The position numbers and the translations under genes were made by a program. From contig JAERRQ010000116.1 of assembly GCA_016735355.1 (NCBI GenBank), positions 1-5,512 of the forward strand: 5,512 nucleotides of DNA. Reading direction: 5' to 3'. The notes beneath the pieces are model-generated. The model saw nothing but the letters and a program-made list of their open reading frames with translations, did no database searches and was not told where the DNA came from. Shown in pieces: positions 1 through 5,512 of the stretch (its first letter is position 1; the number at the start of each line of letters is the position of its first letter). The DNA is from Desulfobacterales bacterium (lineage in GTDB: Bacteria > Desulfobacterota > Desulfobacteria > Desulfobacterales > BuS5).

Positions 1-580
1 CAAAAAGAGAGGCTCCCTGCAGGCTTAGCAATAATGTTCCGGGCATACGTCCTATTGATGCCATGATTATAAAAATTTTAAACGGTATGTCACTTATTCC
101 AAGAAATATACAGAAATAATCTTTGGGAAAACCTGGAAAAACAAATAAAAGAAAAATTAGAAAAAGGCCATTATTTGTTGTCAAAGTATCAAGTTTTTTT
201 AACTTTTTTGGAGGGACAAGGCGTCTTATACAATGGATTCCCAGTAAGCGACCTATTAAAAAATTAATGGATGAGCCTGCAGCAAGGCCGGCGCTTGAGT
301 ATAAAAAACCTTGCGCCGCGCCGAAAAGATAGCCACCTATAAAACCTGTGGCCTCTCCGGGAAGAGGAGCAAAAATTACCTGTAAAACCTGAATTATGAT
401 AAATATAAGCGGAGCCATGGCCCCAAATGATATAATTAAATCCTTAACTTTATCTCTGTCGGTGATAAAAGCAAAAAAAGCCTTTAACTCTTTCCATAAT
501 ATATCTTTATAAAAAAATCCCAATATCATCAGCAAAGTAAAAATGATCAGAAATATAATAATTTTTTTGGGATCCTTCAT
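1..580 (-). CDS. TVP38/TMEM64 family (VTT domain) membrane protein, 3'-truncated by window edge
   Basis: The minus-strand frame from the ATG at 578-580 is open to position 1, giving 193 residues with no stop. Since the family is usually about 220-240 residues long, perhaps 30-45 residues lie outside. Hydrophobic segments occur at about 7-23, 57-72, 79-109 (broken by glycines), 139-160 and 166-187. The VTT (SNARE-associated Golgi) domain signatures are clear: FAPLPGEATGFIGGYLFG at 70-87, a Gly- and Ser-rich helix ending in FLIGRLLG at 107-114, PGFPKDYFCIFLGIS at 149-163 and GRMPGT at 177-182. It is an inner-membrane protein. VTT and DedA relatives are linked to lipid scrambling or flipping, but the substrate of this protein is unknown. 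It follows pgk after 81 nt occupied by a repeat, so cotranscription is plausible but less certain than for the genes upstream. The ribosome binding site is weak. The frame is also open, without a stop, all the way back to the pgk stop codon, so a more upstream TTG start is possible. Confidence 0.88.
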   Translation of the reverse strand, partial: MKDPKKIIIFLIIFTLLMILGFFYKDILWKELKAFFAFITDRDKVKDLIISFGAMAPLIFIIIQVLQVIFAPLPGEATGFIGGYLFGAAQGFLYSSAGLAAGSSINFLIGRLLGIHCIRRLVPPKKLKKLDTLTTNNGLFLIFLLFVFPGFPKDYFCIFLGISDIPFKIFIIMASIGRMPGTLLLSLQGASLF

Positions 581-588
581 AATTACCC

Positions 589-665
589 GTAGGGGCAATC
601 CTTTGTGGTTGCCCAATCGCTGGAGGGTATTTCGTATTTTGGGTACCCACAAGGGGCACCCCTAC
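589..665. repeat. 77-bp imperfect palindrome with GTAGGGG ends between pgk and the VTT gene
   Basis: The left arm (589-614) and right arm (641-665) are inverted copies. Both begin at the outside with GTAGGGG (7 of 7 identical) and share TTGTGG and CCC further in; about 19 of 26 aligned positions match with one single-base gap. The 26-base spacer (615-640) is AT-rich. Each arm holds a smaller palindrome: GGGCAA (593-598) pairs with TTGCCC (609-614), and GGGTACCC (641-648) is self-complementary. The element fills nearly all of the 81-base pgk to VTT gap and contains the pgk stop codon (662-664). It holds no ORF or transposase, and no clear target-site duplication flanks it. This fits a MITE-like or REP-like dispersed palindrome. 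GTAGGGGC-type palindromes are, as I recall, widespread in environmental bacterial genomes, but copy number cannot be judged here. Confidence 0.75.
593..614 (-). promoter_or_regulatory. small hairpin with AAAGGA in its loop, upstream of the VTT gene
   Basis: On the minus strand GGGCAA (614-609) and TTGCCC (598-593) can pair into a 6-bp stem whose 10-base loop contains AAAGGA (604-599), a Shine-Dalgarno-like motif. It lies 18 nt before the ATG at 578-580, too far for normal use unless the 3' strand of the stem is folded away. The only closer candidate is the weak GGGT just before the ATG. A structural effect on translation is speculative; the pairing is read directly from the sequence. Confidence 0.3.
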
Positions 666-1855
666 AGTTTTTTTACAGCCTCATTTAACGCTGTGACCGC
701 AGGCAGCGTTTTGCCCTCCATAAGTGTAAGAAAAGCGCCACCCCCGGTTGAAATGTATGTCATTCTGTGTGATTCTCCGGCTTTGTAAACGGCTACATCA
801 GTTTCACCTCCACCTACAATTGTAAGAGCATAGGAATTTGCCACGCTCTGCACCATTGCGCTAGTACCTCTGGAAAAAGCATCCATCTCAAAGACTCCCA
901 TTGGTCCATTCCATATTATCGTCTTTGCATTATATAATGCCTCGGAATATAATAAGGAAGTGGCAGGTCCTATATCTAGAGACATCCAATTATCAGGTAT
1001 CTCCTGCATCGGGACTACCTTGATTTCAGCACGTTCATCGAATTTATCCGCAACCACTGTATCCACTGGCAGGGAAAGTTTTATTTTTTTTTCATTTGCC
1101 TTTTTTATGATATTTTGGGCTGTATCAATAAGGCTTAACTCTACTTTTGAATTACCCATATCAATCCCTAAGCTCTTAAGGAAAGTATTGGCCATGGCGC
1201 CGCCTATTATCAACTTATCCACATGGTTTATCATATTCTCAAGAGCTTCAAGCTTGCCTGAAACCTTTGCCCCCCCTACAATAGCAACAAGAGGACGATG
1301 AGGATCGGACATGGCCTTGGAAAAATAGGTAAGCTCTTTTTTTAAAAGAAAACCGGCTGCTGAGACAGGCGCATACCTGGTAATGGCGCTGACAGATGCA
1401 TTGGCCCTATGAGAGACTGCAAAAGCATCGTTTATATAAACATCACATAAATCGGCCAGTTCTTTTGCAAAAGCATCATCATCCTGCTCTTCTTCAAGGT
1501 GAAAACGCAAATTTTCAAGAAGAATAATATCACAAGGATTCATTGCTGAAACTATTTTTTTGATATCAGGGCCTACGCAGTCATGCCCCATAGACACATT
1601 ATGCTTTATTATTCTGCTTAAACGCCTGGCCACCGGCAAAAGGCTGAGTTCAGGCACAACTTTTCCTCCGGGCCTGGCCATATGTGAACAGATAATCAAT
1701 ATGGCATTATGATCAAGAAGATATTGTATAGTCGGTAAAACCGCCCTAATTCTTGTATCGTCGGTTATATTCTGCTGATCATCATAAGGCACGTTAAAAT
1801 CGACCCTTATTAAAACTTTTTTACCGTCTATATCAAGATCTCTAATTGATTTCAT
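662..1855 (-). CDS. pgk: phosphoglycerate kinase
   Basis: Pgk is a cytoplasmic, monomeric enzyme that interconverts 1,3-bisphosphoglycerate plus ADP and 3-phosphoglycerate plus ATP in glycolysis and gluconeogenesis. From the ATG it has 397 residues, full family length; a TTG directly before would add one residue. N-domain motifs: RVDFNVP 17-23, the conserved basic residue Arg35, SHMARPGGK 57-65, LLENLRF 112-118 and [13 protein letters not shown] 142-154. C-domain nucleotide motifs: GGAKVSGK 194-201, GGAMANTFL 218-226, DIGP 294-297, WNGPMGVFE 315-323, GGGET 348-352 and STGGGAF 369-375. Two departures from the usual family sequence stand out: SHxGRP is SHMARP, and HRAH is HRAN, so Asn152 replaces a histidine of the basic patch. 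The other substrate-binding residues are present, so activity is expected. The start overlaps the upstream 97-residue gene by 14 nt, and the TAG stop lies in the end of a palindromic repeat. Confidence 0.96.
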   Translation of the reverse strand: MKSIRDLDIDGKKVLIRVDFNVPYDDQQNITDDTRIRAVLPTIQYLLDHNAILIICSHMARPGGKVVPELSLLPVARRLSRIIKHNVSMGHDCVGPDIKKIVSAMNPCDIILLENLRFHLEEEQDDDAFAKELADLCDVYINDAFAVSHRANASVSAITRYAPVSAAGFLLKKELTYFSKAMSDPHRPLVAIVGGAKVSGKLEALENMINHVDKLIIGGAMANTFLKSLGIDMGNSKVELSLIDTAQNIIKKANEKKIKLSLPVDTVVADKFDERAEIKVVPMQEIPDNWMSLDIGPATSLLYSEALYNAKTIIWNGPMGVFEMDAFSRGTSAMVQSVANSYALTIVGGGETDVAVYKAGESHRMTYISTGGGAFLTLMEGKTLPAVTALNEAVKKL

Positions 1856-2135
1856 CAAGATTTCCCTTCTTTTTGTAAGATAAACTTTTTTTCCGCGACC
1901 ATCTTTGCAGAAAATTTATTCTACCGGCTTTGTATGCCCTGTCAACGAGCTCTTCCTTAAGTTTAAATCCCTGGTCTCCGGATATGGCTTTTTTTAAACA
2001 AAGGGTCTTATTAATACATTCAAAACATACTTCCGGCGTCTTTCGTAATCCATCGTCGGCCTGTGGGAATACCTTGTTGATTTGGCCGAAACAGGAAGGA
2101 TATCCAGACCCGTTTTTTTTGATGTCAGATTTCAT
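1842..2135 (-). CDS. small four-cysteine protein of unknown function, between gpsA and pgk
   Basis: This 97-residue protein has no function I can name. It has four cysteines: C15 in YPSCFGQ, then C37, C40 and C46 in [14 protein letters not shown]. The spacing is C-x21-C-x2-C-x5-C, which could bind zinc or an iron-sulfur cluster. The middle part ([14 protein letters not shown]) looks ordered, and the C-terminal half is basic, with [19 protein letters not shown]. No signal peptide or membrane segment is visible, so a cytoplasmic location is likely. The gene has its own Shine-Dalgarno site, overlaps gpsA by 11 nt at its start and pgk by 14 nt at its end, and fills the gap exactly. That architecture favours a real, translated gene over a chance frame. 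I have a vague, unverified memory of similar Cys-rich ORFs beside gpsA in Desulfobacterota. The family assignment is open; a metal-binding role is inference from the cysteines alone. Confidence 0.8.
   Translation of the reverse strand: MKSDIKKNGSGYPSCFGQINKVFPQADDGLRKTPEVCFECINKTLCLKKAISGDQGFKLKEELVDRAYKAGRINFLQRWSRKKSLSYKKKGNLDEIN
1863..1868 (-). promoter_or_regulatory. ribosome binding site deciding the pgk start
   Basis: AAGGGA lies 7 nt upstream of the ATG at 1853-1855 but only 4 nt upstream of the in-frame TTG at 1856-1858. The spacing therefore favours the ATG. The site lies inside the coding sequence of the 97-residue gene. Confidence 0.6.
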
Positions 2136-3156
2136 CCAGTTCTTCCCTGAGTTCTCGTGTCATAAGCCTGTGAACAGCCTCTTCAGGAGAAATATCATTA
2201 TAAAGTATATTGTATATTTCGCATGATATCGGCATCTCAACCCCTATGCGTTGAGAAAGATTATATACGGATTTGGCTGTTTTTACTCCCTCGGCTACCA
2301 TCTTCATTTCAGAAAGGATATCATCTATTTTTTTTCCTTCCCCCAGAAGCTTGCCAACTGTATAGTTCCGGCTTAAATTGCCTGTGCATGTCAAGAGTAG
2401 ATCCCCGACACACGCCAGACCCACAAATGTTCTTGGATTTGCGCCCAGATTTAACCCGAGCCGGCGTATTTCTGTAAGACCCCTTGTAATGATGGCGGCT
2501 CTGGTATTTAAGCCGAAATTGAGACCGTCCGCCATGCCTGCAGCTATTGCAATGACATTTTTAGTTGCTCCGCCAAGCTCCACACCTGTAATATCATTAC
2601 TGGTATAGACACGAAAATAGGGGGTGGCAAAAACATGCTGCACTAATTCAGCTGTTTTTTGATCTTTGGATGCAACAGCTACCAGTGTCGGTACTTTTTT
2701 TGCAACTTCGCTGGCAAAGCTAGGGCCGGAAAGAACCGCAAAAAGATTTTTAGGGATATGGCTGAAAATTTCAGAAAGCACACCTGTCATGGTCAGGTGT
2801 GTTTTGTTTTCGATACCTTTGGATGCTGATACGATGGTCACCTTCCGAGTAACAAAATCGGATATTTTATTTGCTGTTTCTCTCATCACATGCGATGGCA
2901 CAACAAGTAGCAGCAGATCTTTTCCGGATGCAACTTTTTCAAGATCGTTTGATGGGTGAATATTGGGTGAAAGTTTAACGCCGGGCAGAAATATCCTGTT
3001 TTCGTTGAAGTTGGCTATATCCTCTTTAACATTTTTTTCAAAAGCCCATAAATCTATACTAAAACCTTTTAAGGCCAGGAGATTGGCAAGCGCGGTTCCC
3101 CAACTACCGGCGCCGACAACTCCGATCTTCAACCCGTTAAAATTATTATCATTCAT
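2125..3156 (-). CDS. gpsA: NAD(P)-dependent glycerol-3-phosphate dehydrogenase
   Basis: GpsA is a soluble enzyme that reduces dihydroxyacetone phosphate to sn-glycerol 3-phosphate, the backbone precursor of membrane phospholipids. The protein has 343 residues, normal for the family (about 330-340). The N-terminal Rossmann fold shows the dinucleotide loop GVVGAGSWGTALA at 12-24, then VVPSHVMRE at 85-93, SASKGIE at 110-116 (Lys113 is the conserved lysine of the SKG motif) and LSGPSFASEVA at 142-152. The helical C-terminal domain carries GGATKNVIAIAAGMADGL, where Lys199 aligns with the catalytic lysine of the family, followed by NTRAAIITRGLTEIRRLG and the CVGDLLLTCTGNLSRN signature. The ATG start has a good ribosome binding site. 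The 3' end overlaps the start of the 97-residue gene by 11 nt, suggesting translational coupling. The last residues, ELDEI, are encoded by the same bases that start the next gene. Confidence 0.96.
   Translation of the reverse strand: MNDNNFNGLKIGVVGAGSWGTALANLLALKGFSIDLWAFEKNVKEDIANFNENRIFLPGVKLSPNIHPSNDLEKVASGKDLLLLVVPSHVMRETANKISDFVTRKVTIVSASKGIENKTHLTMTGVLSEIFSHIPKNLFAVLSGPSFASEVAKKVPTLVAVASKDQKTAELVQHVFATPYFRVYTSNDITGVELGGATKNVIAIAAGMADGLNFGLNTRAAIITRGLTEIRRLGLNLGANPRTFVGLACVGDLLLTCTGNLSRNYTVGKLLGEGKKIDDILSEMKMVAEGVKTAKSVYNLSQRIGVEMPISCEIYNILYNDISPEEAVHRLMTRELREELDEI
2142..2148 (-). promoter_or_regulatory. ribosome binding site of the 97-residue ORF, inside gpsA
   Basis: AGGGAAG sits 6 nt upstream of the ATG at 2133-2135, within the last codons of gpsA. 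This supports the chosen start, which overlaps the gpsA stop codon (2125-2127), and fits coupled translation of the two genes. Confidence 0.6.
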
Positions 3157-3164
3157 AAATTATA

Positions 3165-3170
3165 CCTTTT
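3165..3170 (-). promoter_or_regulatory. ribosome binding site of gpsA
   Basis: AAAAGG lies 8 nt upstream of the gpsA ATG (3154-3156), a good Shine-Dalgarno match and spacing that supports this start. It sits just downstream of the palindrome that closes gyrA. The overlapping TATAAT between the site and the ATG resembles a -10 box, but no matching -35 hexamer is present. Confidence 0.7.
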
Positions 3171-3174
3171 AACC

Positions 3175-3190
3175 GTAGGGGCGCCCCTAC
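3175..3190. repeat. perfect 16-bp palindrome GTAGGGGCGCCCCTAC at gyrA end
   Basis: GTAGGGGCGCCCCTAC is its own reverse complement. It spans the gyrA stop codon (TAG at 3187-3189) and most of the short gyrA-gpsA gap. In RNA it could form a stem of about 6 bp with a GCGC loop. No U-run follows on the minus strand (the next bases are GGTTAAAAGG), so it is not a standard intrinsic terminator. Its ends match the two ends of the longer palindrome after pgk (GTAGGGGC on one side, CCCCTAC on the other), and both copies are preceded by CC on the plus strand. It may be a minimal or internally deleted copy of the same repeat family. The palindrome is seen directly; the family relation is inference. Confidence 0.75.
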
Positions 3191-5512
3191 TTTTCCGCCA
3201 GCCTGACCGCGCCGACAACTTTTTCTTTGGAATCAATGCCTATAAGTTTTACACCCTGAGTATTACGGCTTATAACGGAAATTCCTTGTACAGGCATACG
3301 TATCAGTTTGCCGCTGTTAGCTATAAGCATAAGGTCATCATCATCTTCCACCAGCAGGATCGCAATAACTCGTCCATTCCGTTCGCTGGTTTTGATTGTG
3401 ATAACACCTTTGCCCCCACGTTTTTGAATGTGATATTCGTCAATCGAAGTCCTTTTGCCGTATCCATGTTCCGTTGCGGTAAAAAGAGTCTGTCCGTAGC
3501 TTAAAACCTCCATGCCTACAATCGAATCGCCTGGTGCGAGCCGGAGCCCTCGTACTCCCCTGGCAACCCGGCCGGTTGCTCGGACATCAGATTCGTGGAA
3601 CCTGATTGACTGCCCGCAAGATGATCCCAGGAATACATTCATGGTACCGTCCGTTATTCTGGCAGAGATCAATTCATCGCCGGGCACAAGATCAAGCGCA
3701 ATAATTCCGCCGGATCTAGGTCTGCTGTAAGCCATGATATCCGTTTTTTTAACAAGCCCGTTTTTGGTGGCCTTGATTATATAGGAGCCTGGTTCAAAGG
3801 TCGGAACATTAAGCACTGTTGTAAGCTTTTCGTCTTTTTCAAAATTCAGCAAATTTACAATCGCCTTGCCCCGGGTCGCCCGTCCGGCCTGGGGGATTTC
3901 ATAAACTTTACACCAGTAAACTTTGCCCAAATTTGTAAAAAACAAAAAAGTATGGTGGGTGGAAGCCACAAAAAGATGCTCCACAAAATCTTCATCCTTG
4001 GTGGTCATGGCGGTCTTGCCCTTGCCGCCGCGACGCTGATTGCTGTAAAGGGTTAGTGGATTCCTTTTAATATAACCGCTTCTTGAAATGGTAACCACCA
4101 TATCTTCCTCTACAATCATATCCTCCAGGGTGATTTCTCGGGTAGATTCTACTATCTCGGTTCTGCGTTCATCTCCGTATTCATTCTCTATTTCATCCAG
4201 TTCTTCCTTAATAATCAGGTCAACAAGGTGCTCGCTCCCTAGAATTTCCTTTAACCTATCAATATCTTTTAAAATATTATTATATTCTTCCAGGATTTTA
4301 TCCTGCTCAAGTCCGGTAAGCCTTTGAAGCCGCATATCGAGAATCGCCTGGGCCTGGATGGCAGATAGATCGAATCTGTTTATAAGTCCGGTTTTGGCCT
4401 CAGCAGGAGATTTTGATTTACGTATCATTGCAACCACTTCGTCCAGGTTTTCAAGCGCAATTTTCAAACCTAGCAAAATATGCGCGCGTTCTTCGGCCTT
4501 GTTAAGATCGAACCGCGTTCGCCTGACAATCACTTCCCTGCGATGTAGAACAAATTGTTCAAGAAGTTCTTTCAGGTTAAAAATTCGGGGCTGATTATTT
4601 AATATTCCCAAAAGGATAATGCCGAAGCTGTTTTGCATCTGGGTATGTTTATAAAGCTGATTAAGGGTAATGTCCGGTATCTGGCCCTTTTTCAGGGCAA
4701 TGGCAATTCGCATGCCCTCCCGGTCGGATTCGTCCCGCACAAACCTTATTCCTTCAATCTGCTTGTTTTTAATTAAATGCGATATTTTTTCTATCAGCCT
4801 GGCTTTGTTAACCTGGTACGGAATTTCGGTAACTATAATGGTCTCTCTTTGGGTTCTTTTATCTTTTTCTATCAAAGCCCTTGCCCGCAGGCGTATTACT
4901 CCCCGGCCGGTTCTGTATGCATCGTAGATTCCCTTGGTTCCGTAGATCATGCCCGCCGTGGGAAAGTCCGGTCCCGGAATGATATTGACAAGGTCTATGA
5001 AGCTGATTTCCGGGTTATCGATGAGGGCTTTAACCCCCGCAACAATTTCCGGCAAGTTGTGCGGAGGGATGTTGGTCGCCATTCCGACGGCTATGCCTGA
5101 GGAACCGTTTATCAATAAATTTGGAAATTTTGTTGGAAGAACAGTAGGTTCAGCCAGTGATTCATCGTAATTGGGGACAAATTCGACAGTATCCTTGTCA
5201 AGGTTTTCAAGGAGTTGATGGGATAAATGCATCATTCTGATCTCGGTATATCTCATTGCGGCCGGAGGGTCGCCGTCCACCGATCCGAAATTGCCCTGGC
5301 CGTTTATCAACGGATATCTTAAAGAGAAATCCTGCGCCATCCTTACAATGGTGTCATAAACAGCAGTGTCGCCGTGGGGATGATATTTACCTATAACATC
5401 ACCAACAATACGGGCTGATTTTTTATAAGGTTTGTTCCAGTCGTTCTTGAGCTCATGCATGGCAAACAGCACACGTCTGTGAACAGGTTTAAGCCCGTCC
5501 CGAATATCAGGA
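3187..5512 (-). CDS. gyrA: DNA gyrase subunit A (5'-truncated by window edge)
   Basis: GyrA is the DNA-cleaving and rejoining subunit of the cytoplasmic A2B2 gyrase, which introduces negative supercoils using ATP bound by GyrB. The frame is open to the window edge: 774 residues are visible, starting at [13 protein letters not shown], which matches E. coli GyrA from about Pro35, so roughly 34 or more N-terminal residues are missing. By visible numbering, the quinolone-resistance region [10 protein letters not shown] is at 44-53, the catalytic tyrosine of AAMRYTE is Y88 (E. coli Tyr122), and IPGPDFPT marks the breakage-reunion core. The tower and coiled-coil region ([17 protein letters not shown]) follows. 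The GyrA box QRRGGKG is at about 492-498 (positions 4018-4038) and starts the C-terminal DNA-wrapping pinwheel. The intact box argues for GyrA rather than ParC. The insertion of about 35 residues before the coiled coil in E. coli GyrA is absent, as in many bacteria. The protein ends at VRLAEK with no acidic tail, and its TAG stop lies inside a palindrome. gpsA follows after about 30 nt. Confidence 0.97.
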   Translation of the reverse strand, partial: PDIRDGLKPVHRRVLFAMHELKNDWNKPYKKSARIVGDVIGKYHPHGDTAVYDTIVRMAQDFSLRYPLINGQGNFGSVDGDPPAAMRYTEIRMMHLSHQLLENLDKDTVEFVPNYDESLAEPTVLPTKFPNLLINGSSGIAVGMATNIPPHNLPEIVAGVKALIDNPEISFIDLVNIIPGPDFPTAGMIYGTKGIYDAYRTGRGVIRLRARALIEKDKRTQRETIIVTEIPYQVNKARLIEKISHLIKNKQIEGIRFVRDESDREGMRIAIALKKGQIPDITLNQLYKHTQMQNSFGIILLGILNNQPRIFNLKELLEQFVLHRREVIVRRTRFDLNKAEERAHILLGLKIALENLDEVVAMIRKSKSPAEAKTGLINRFDLSAIQAQAILDMRLQRLTGLEQDKILEEYNNILKDIDRLKEILGSEHLVDLIIKEELDEIENEYGDERRTEIVESTREITLEDMIVEEDMVVTISRSGYIKRNPLTLYSNQRRGGKGKTAMTTKDEDFVEHLFVASTHHTFLFFTNLGKVYWCKVYEIPQAGRATRGKAIVNLLNFEKDEKLTTVLNVPTFEPGSYIIKATKNGLVKKTDIMAYSRPRSGGIIALDLVPGDELISARITDGTMNVFLGSSCGQSIRFHESDVRATGRVARGVRGLRLAPGDSIVGMEVLSYGQTLFTATEHGYGKRTSIDEYHIQKRGGKGVITIKTSERNGRVIAILLVEDDDDLMLIANSGKLIRMPVQGISVISRNTQGVKLIGIDSKEKVVGAVRLAEK

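Noticed and set aside
123..332. Basic 69-codon plus-strand frame
   Set aside because: It is antisense to the VTT domain; its Lys/Arg/Phe richness is the complement of Phe- and Leu-rich membrane codons.
589..665. Intrinsic transcription terminator after pgk
   Set aside because: The stem is long but no U-tract follows on the minus strand (GGGTAATTATG comes next), so a rho-independent terminator is not supported.
1084..1092. A9 run in the pgk coding strand
   Set aside because: It encodes Glu-Lys-Lys in a variable surface region and the frame is intact; nothing suggests functional slippage.
960..1301. 113-codon open frame on the plus strand inside pgk
   Set aside because: It lies wholly antisense to the strongly conserved Pgk core, has no recognisable domain, and is explained as a shadow of the real gene.
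1856..1858. TTG as the pgk start codon
   Set aside because: The ATG immediately after has better Shine-Dalgarno spacing (7 nt against 4 nt), and the protein length is normal with it.
2113..2120. A8 run (A AAA AAC heptamer in frame) near the start of the small ORF, a possible -1 slippage or phase-variation site
   Set aside because: The -1 frame gives no recognisable product, no stimulatory structure is evident, and poly-A lysine codons are common throughout this AT-rich window.
3159..3164. TATAAT just upstream of gpsA, a possible -10 box
   Set aside because: The bases 17 nt upstream lie in the GC-rich palindrome and show no TTGACA-like hexamer, and it overlaps the ribosome binding site region; an AT-rich leader explains it.
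4777..5100. 107-codon open frame on the plus strand inside gyrA
   Set aside because: Antisense to conserved GyrA sequence including the IPGPDFPT region, with no motif of its own. The same holds for the other plus-strand frames in gyrA and gpsA.

Overview
The window is a compact stretch of bacterial chromosome in which every convincing gene lies on the minus strand. Reading in the direction of transcription, from high to low coordinates, the order is gyrA (5' end outside the window), gpsA, a 97-residue four-cysteine protein of unknown function, pgk, and a TVP38/TMEM64-type (VTT domain) membrane protein whose 3' end runs off the window at position 1. There are no tRNA or rRNA genes, no transposase genes and no CRISPR array. 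No gene-free stretch exceeds 81 bases.

The organism looks like a Gram-negative-type bacterium with moderately AT-rich DNA. Three things suggest a member of the Desulfobacterota (the former sulfate-reducing Deltaproteobacteria) or a relative: the gyrA-gpsA linkage, the style of the Pgk and GpsA sequences, and dispersed palindromes with GTAGGGGC ends. This is inference from recalled gene order and motif style, not from a search.

Region by region: 5512-3187 is GyrA from the residue equivalent to E. coli Pro35 to its C-terminus, with the catalytic tyrosine, quinolone-resistance region and GyrA box intact and no acidic tail. Positions 3190-3175 hold a perfect 16-bp palindrome that includes the gyrA stop codon. 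Positions 3156-2125 are gpsA. Positions 2135-1842 are the small Cys protein, overlapping gpsA by 11 nt and pgk by 14 nt. Positions 1855-662 are pgk. Positions 665-589 are a long imperfect palindrome with the same GTAGGGG ends, again including the stop codon of the gene before it (pgk). Positions 580-1 are the VTT membrane protein.

The tight spacing (a gap of about 30 nt, two overlaps, then an 81-nt gap) suggests one transcription unit. It joins DNA topology (GyrA), phospholipid precursor supply (GpsA makes sn-glycerol 3-phosphate from dihydroxyacetone phosphate), triose metabolism (Pgk) and a membrane protein of a superfamily linked to lipid movement. The observations most worth a second look are the uncharacterised Cys protein coupled between gpsA and pgk, and the palindromic repeat family that forms the stop codons of two genes in the unit. 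Otherwise this is mostly ordinary housekeeping sequence; I see no clear sign of a new defence, mobile or regulatory system.
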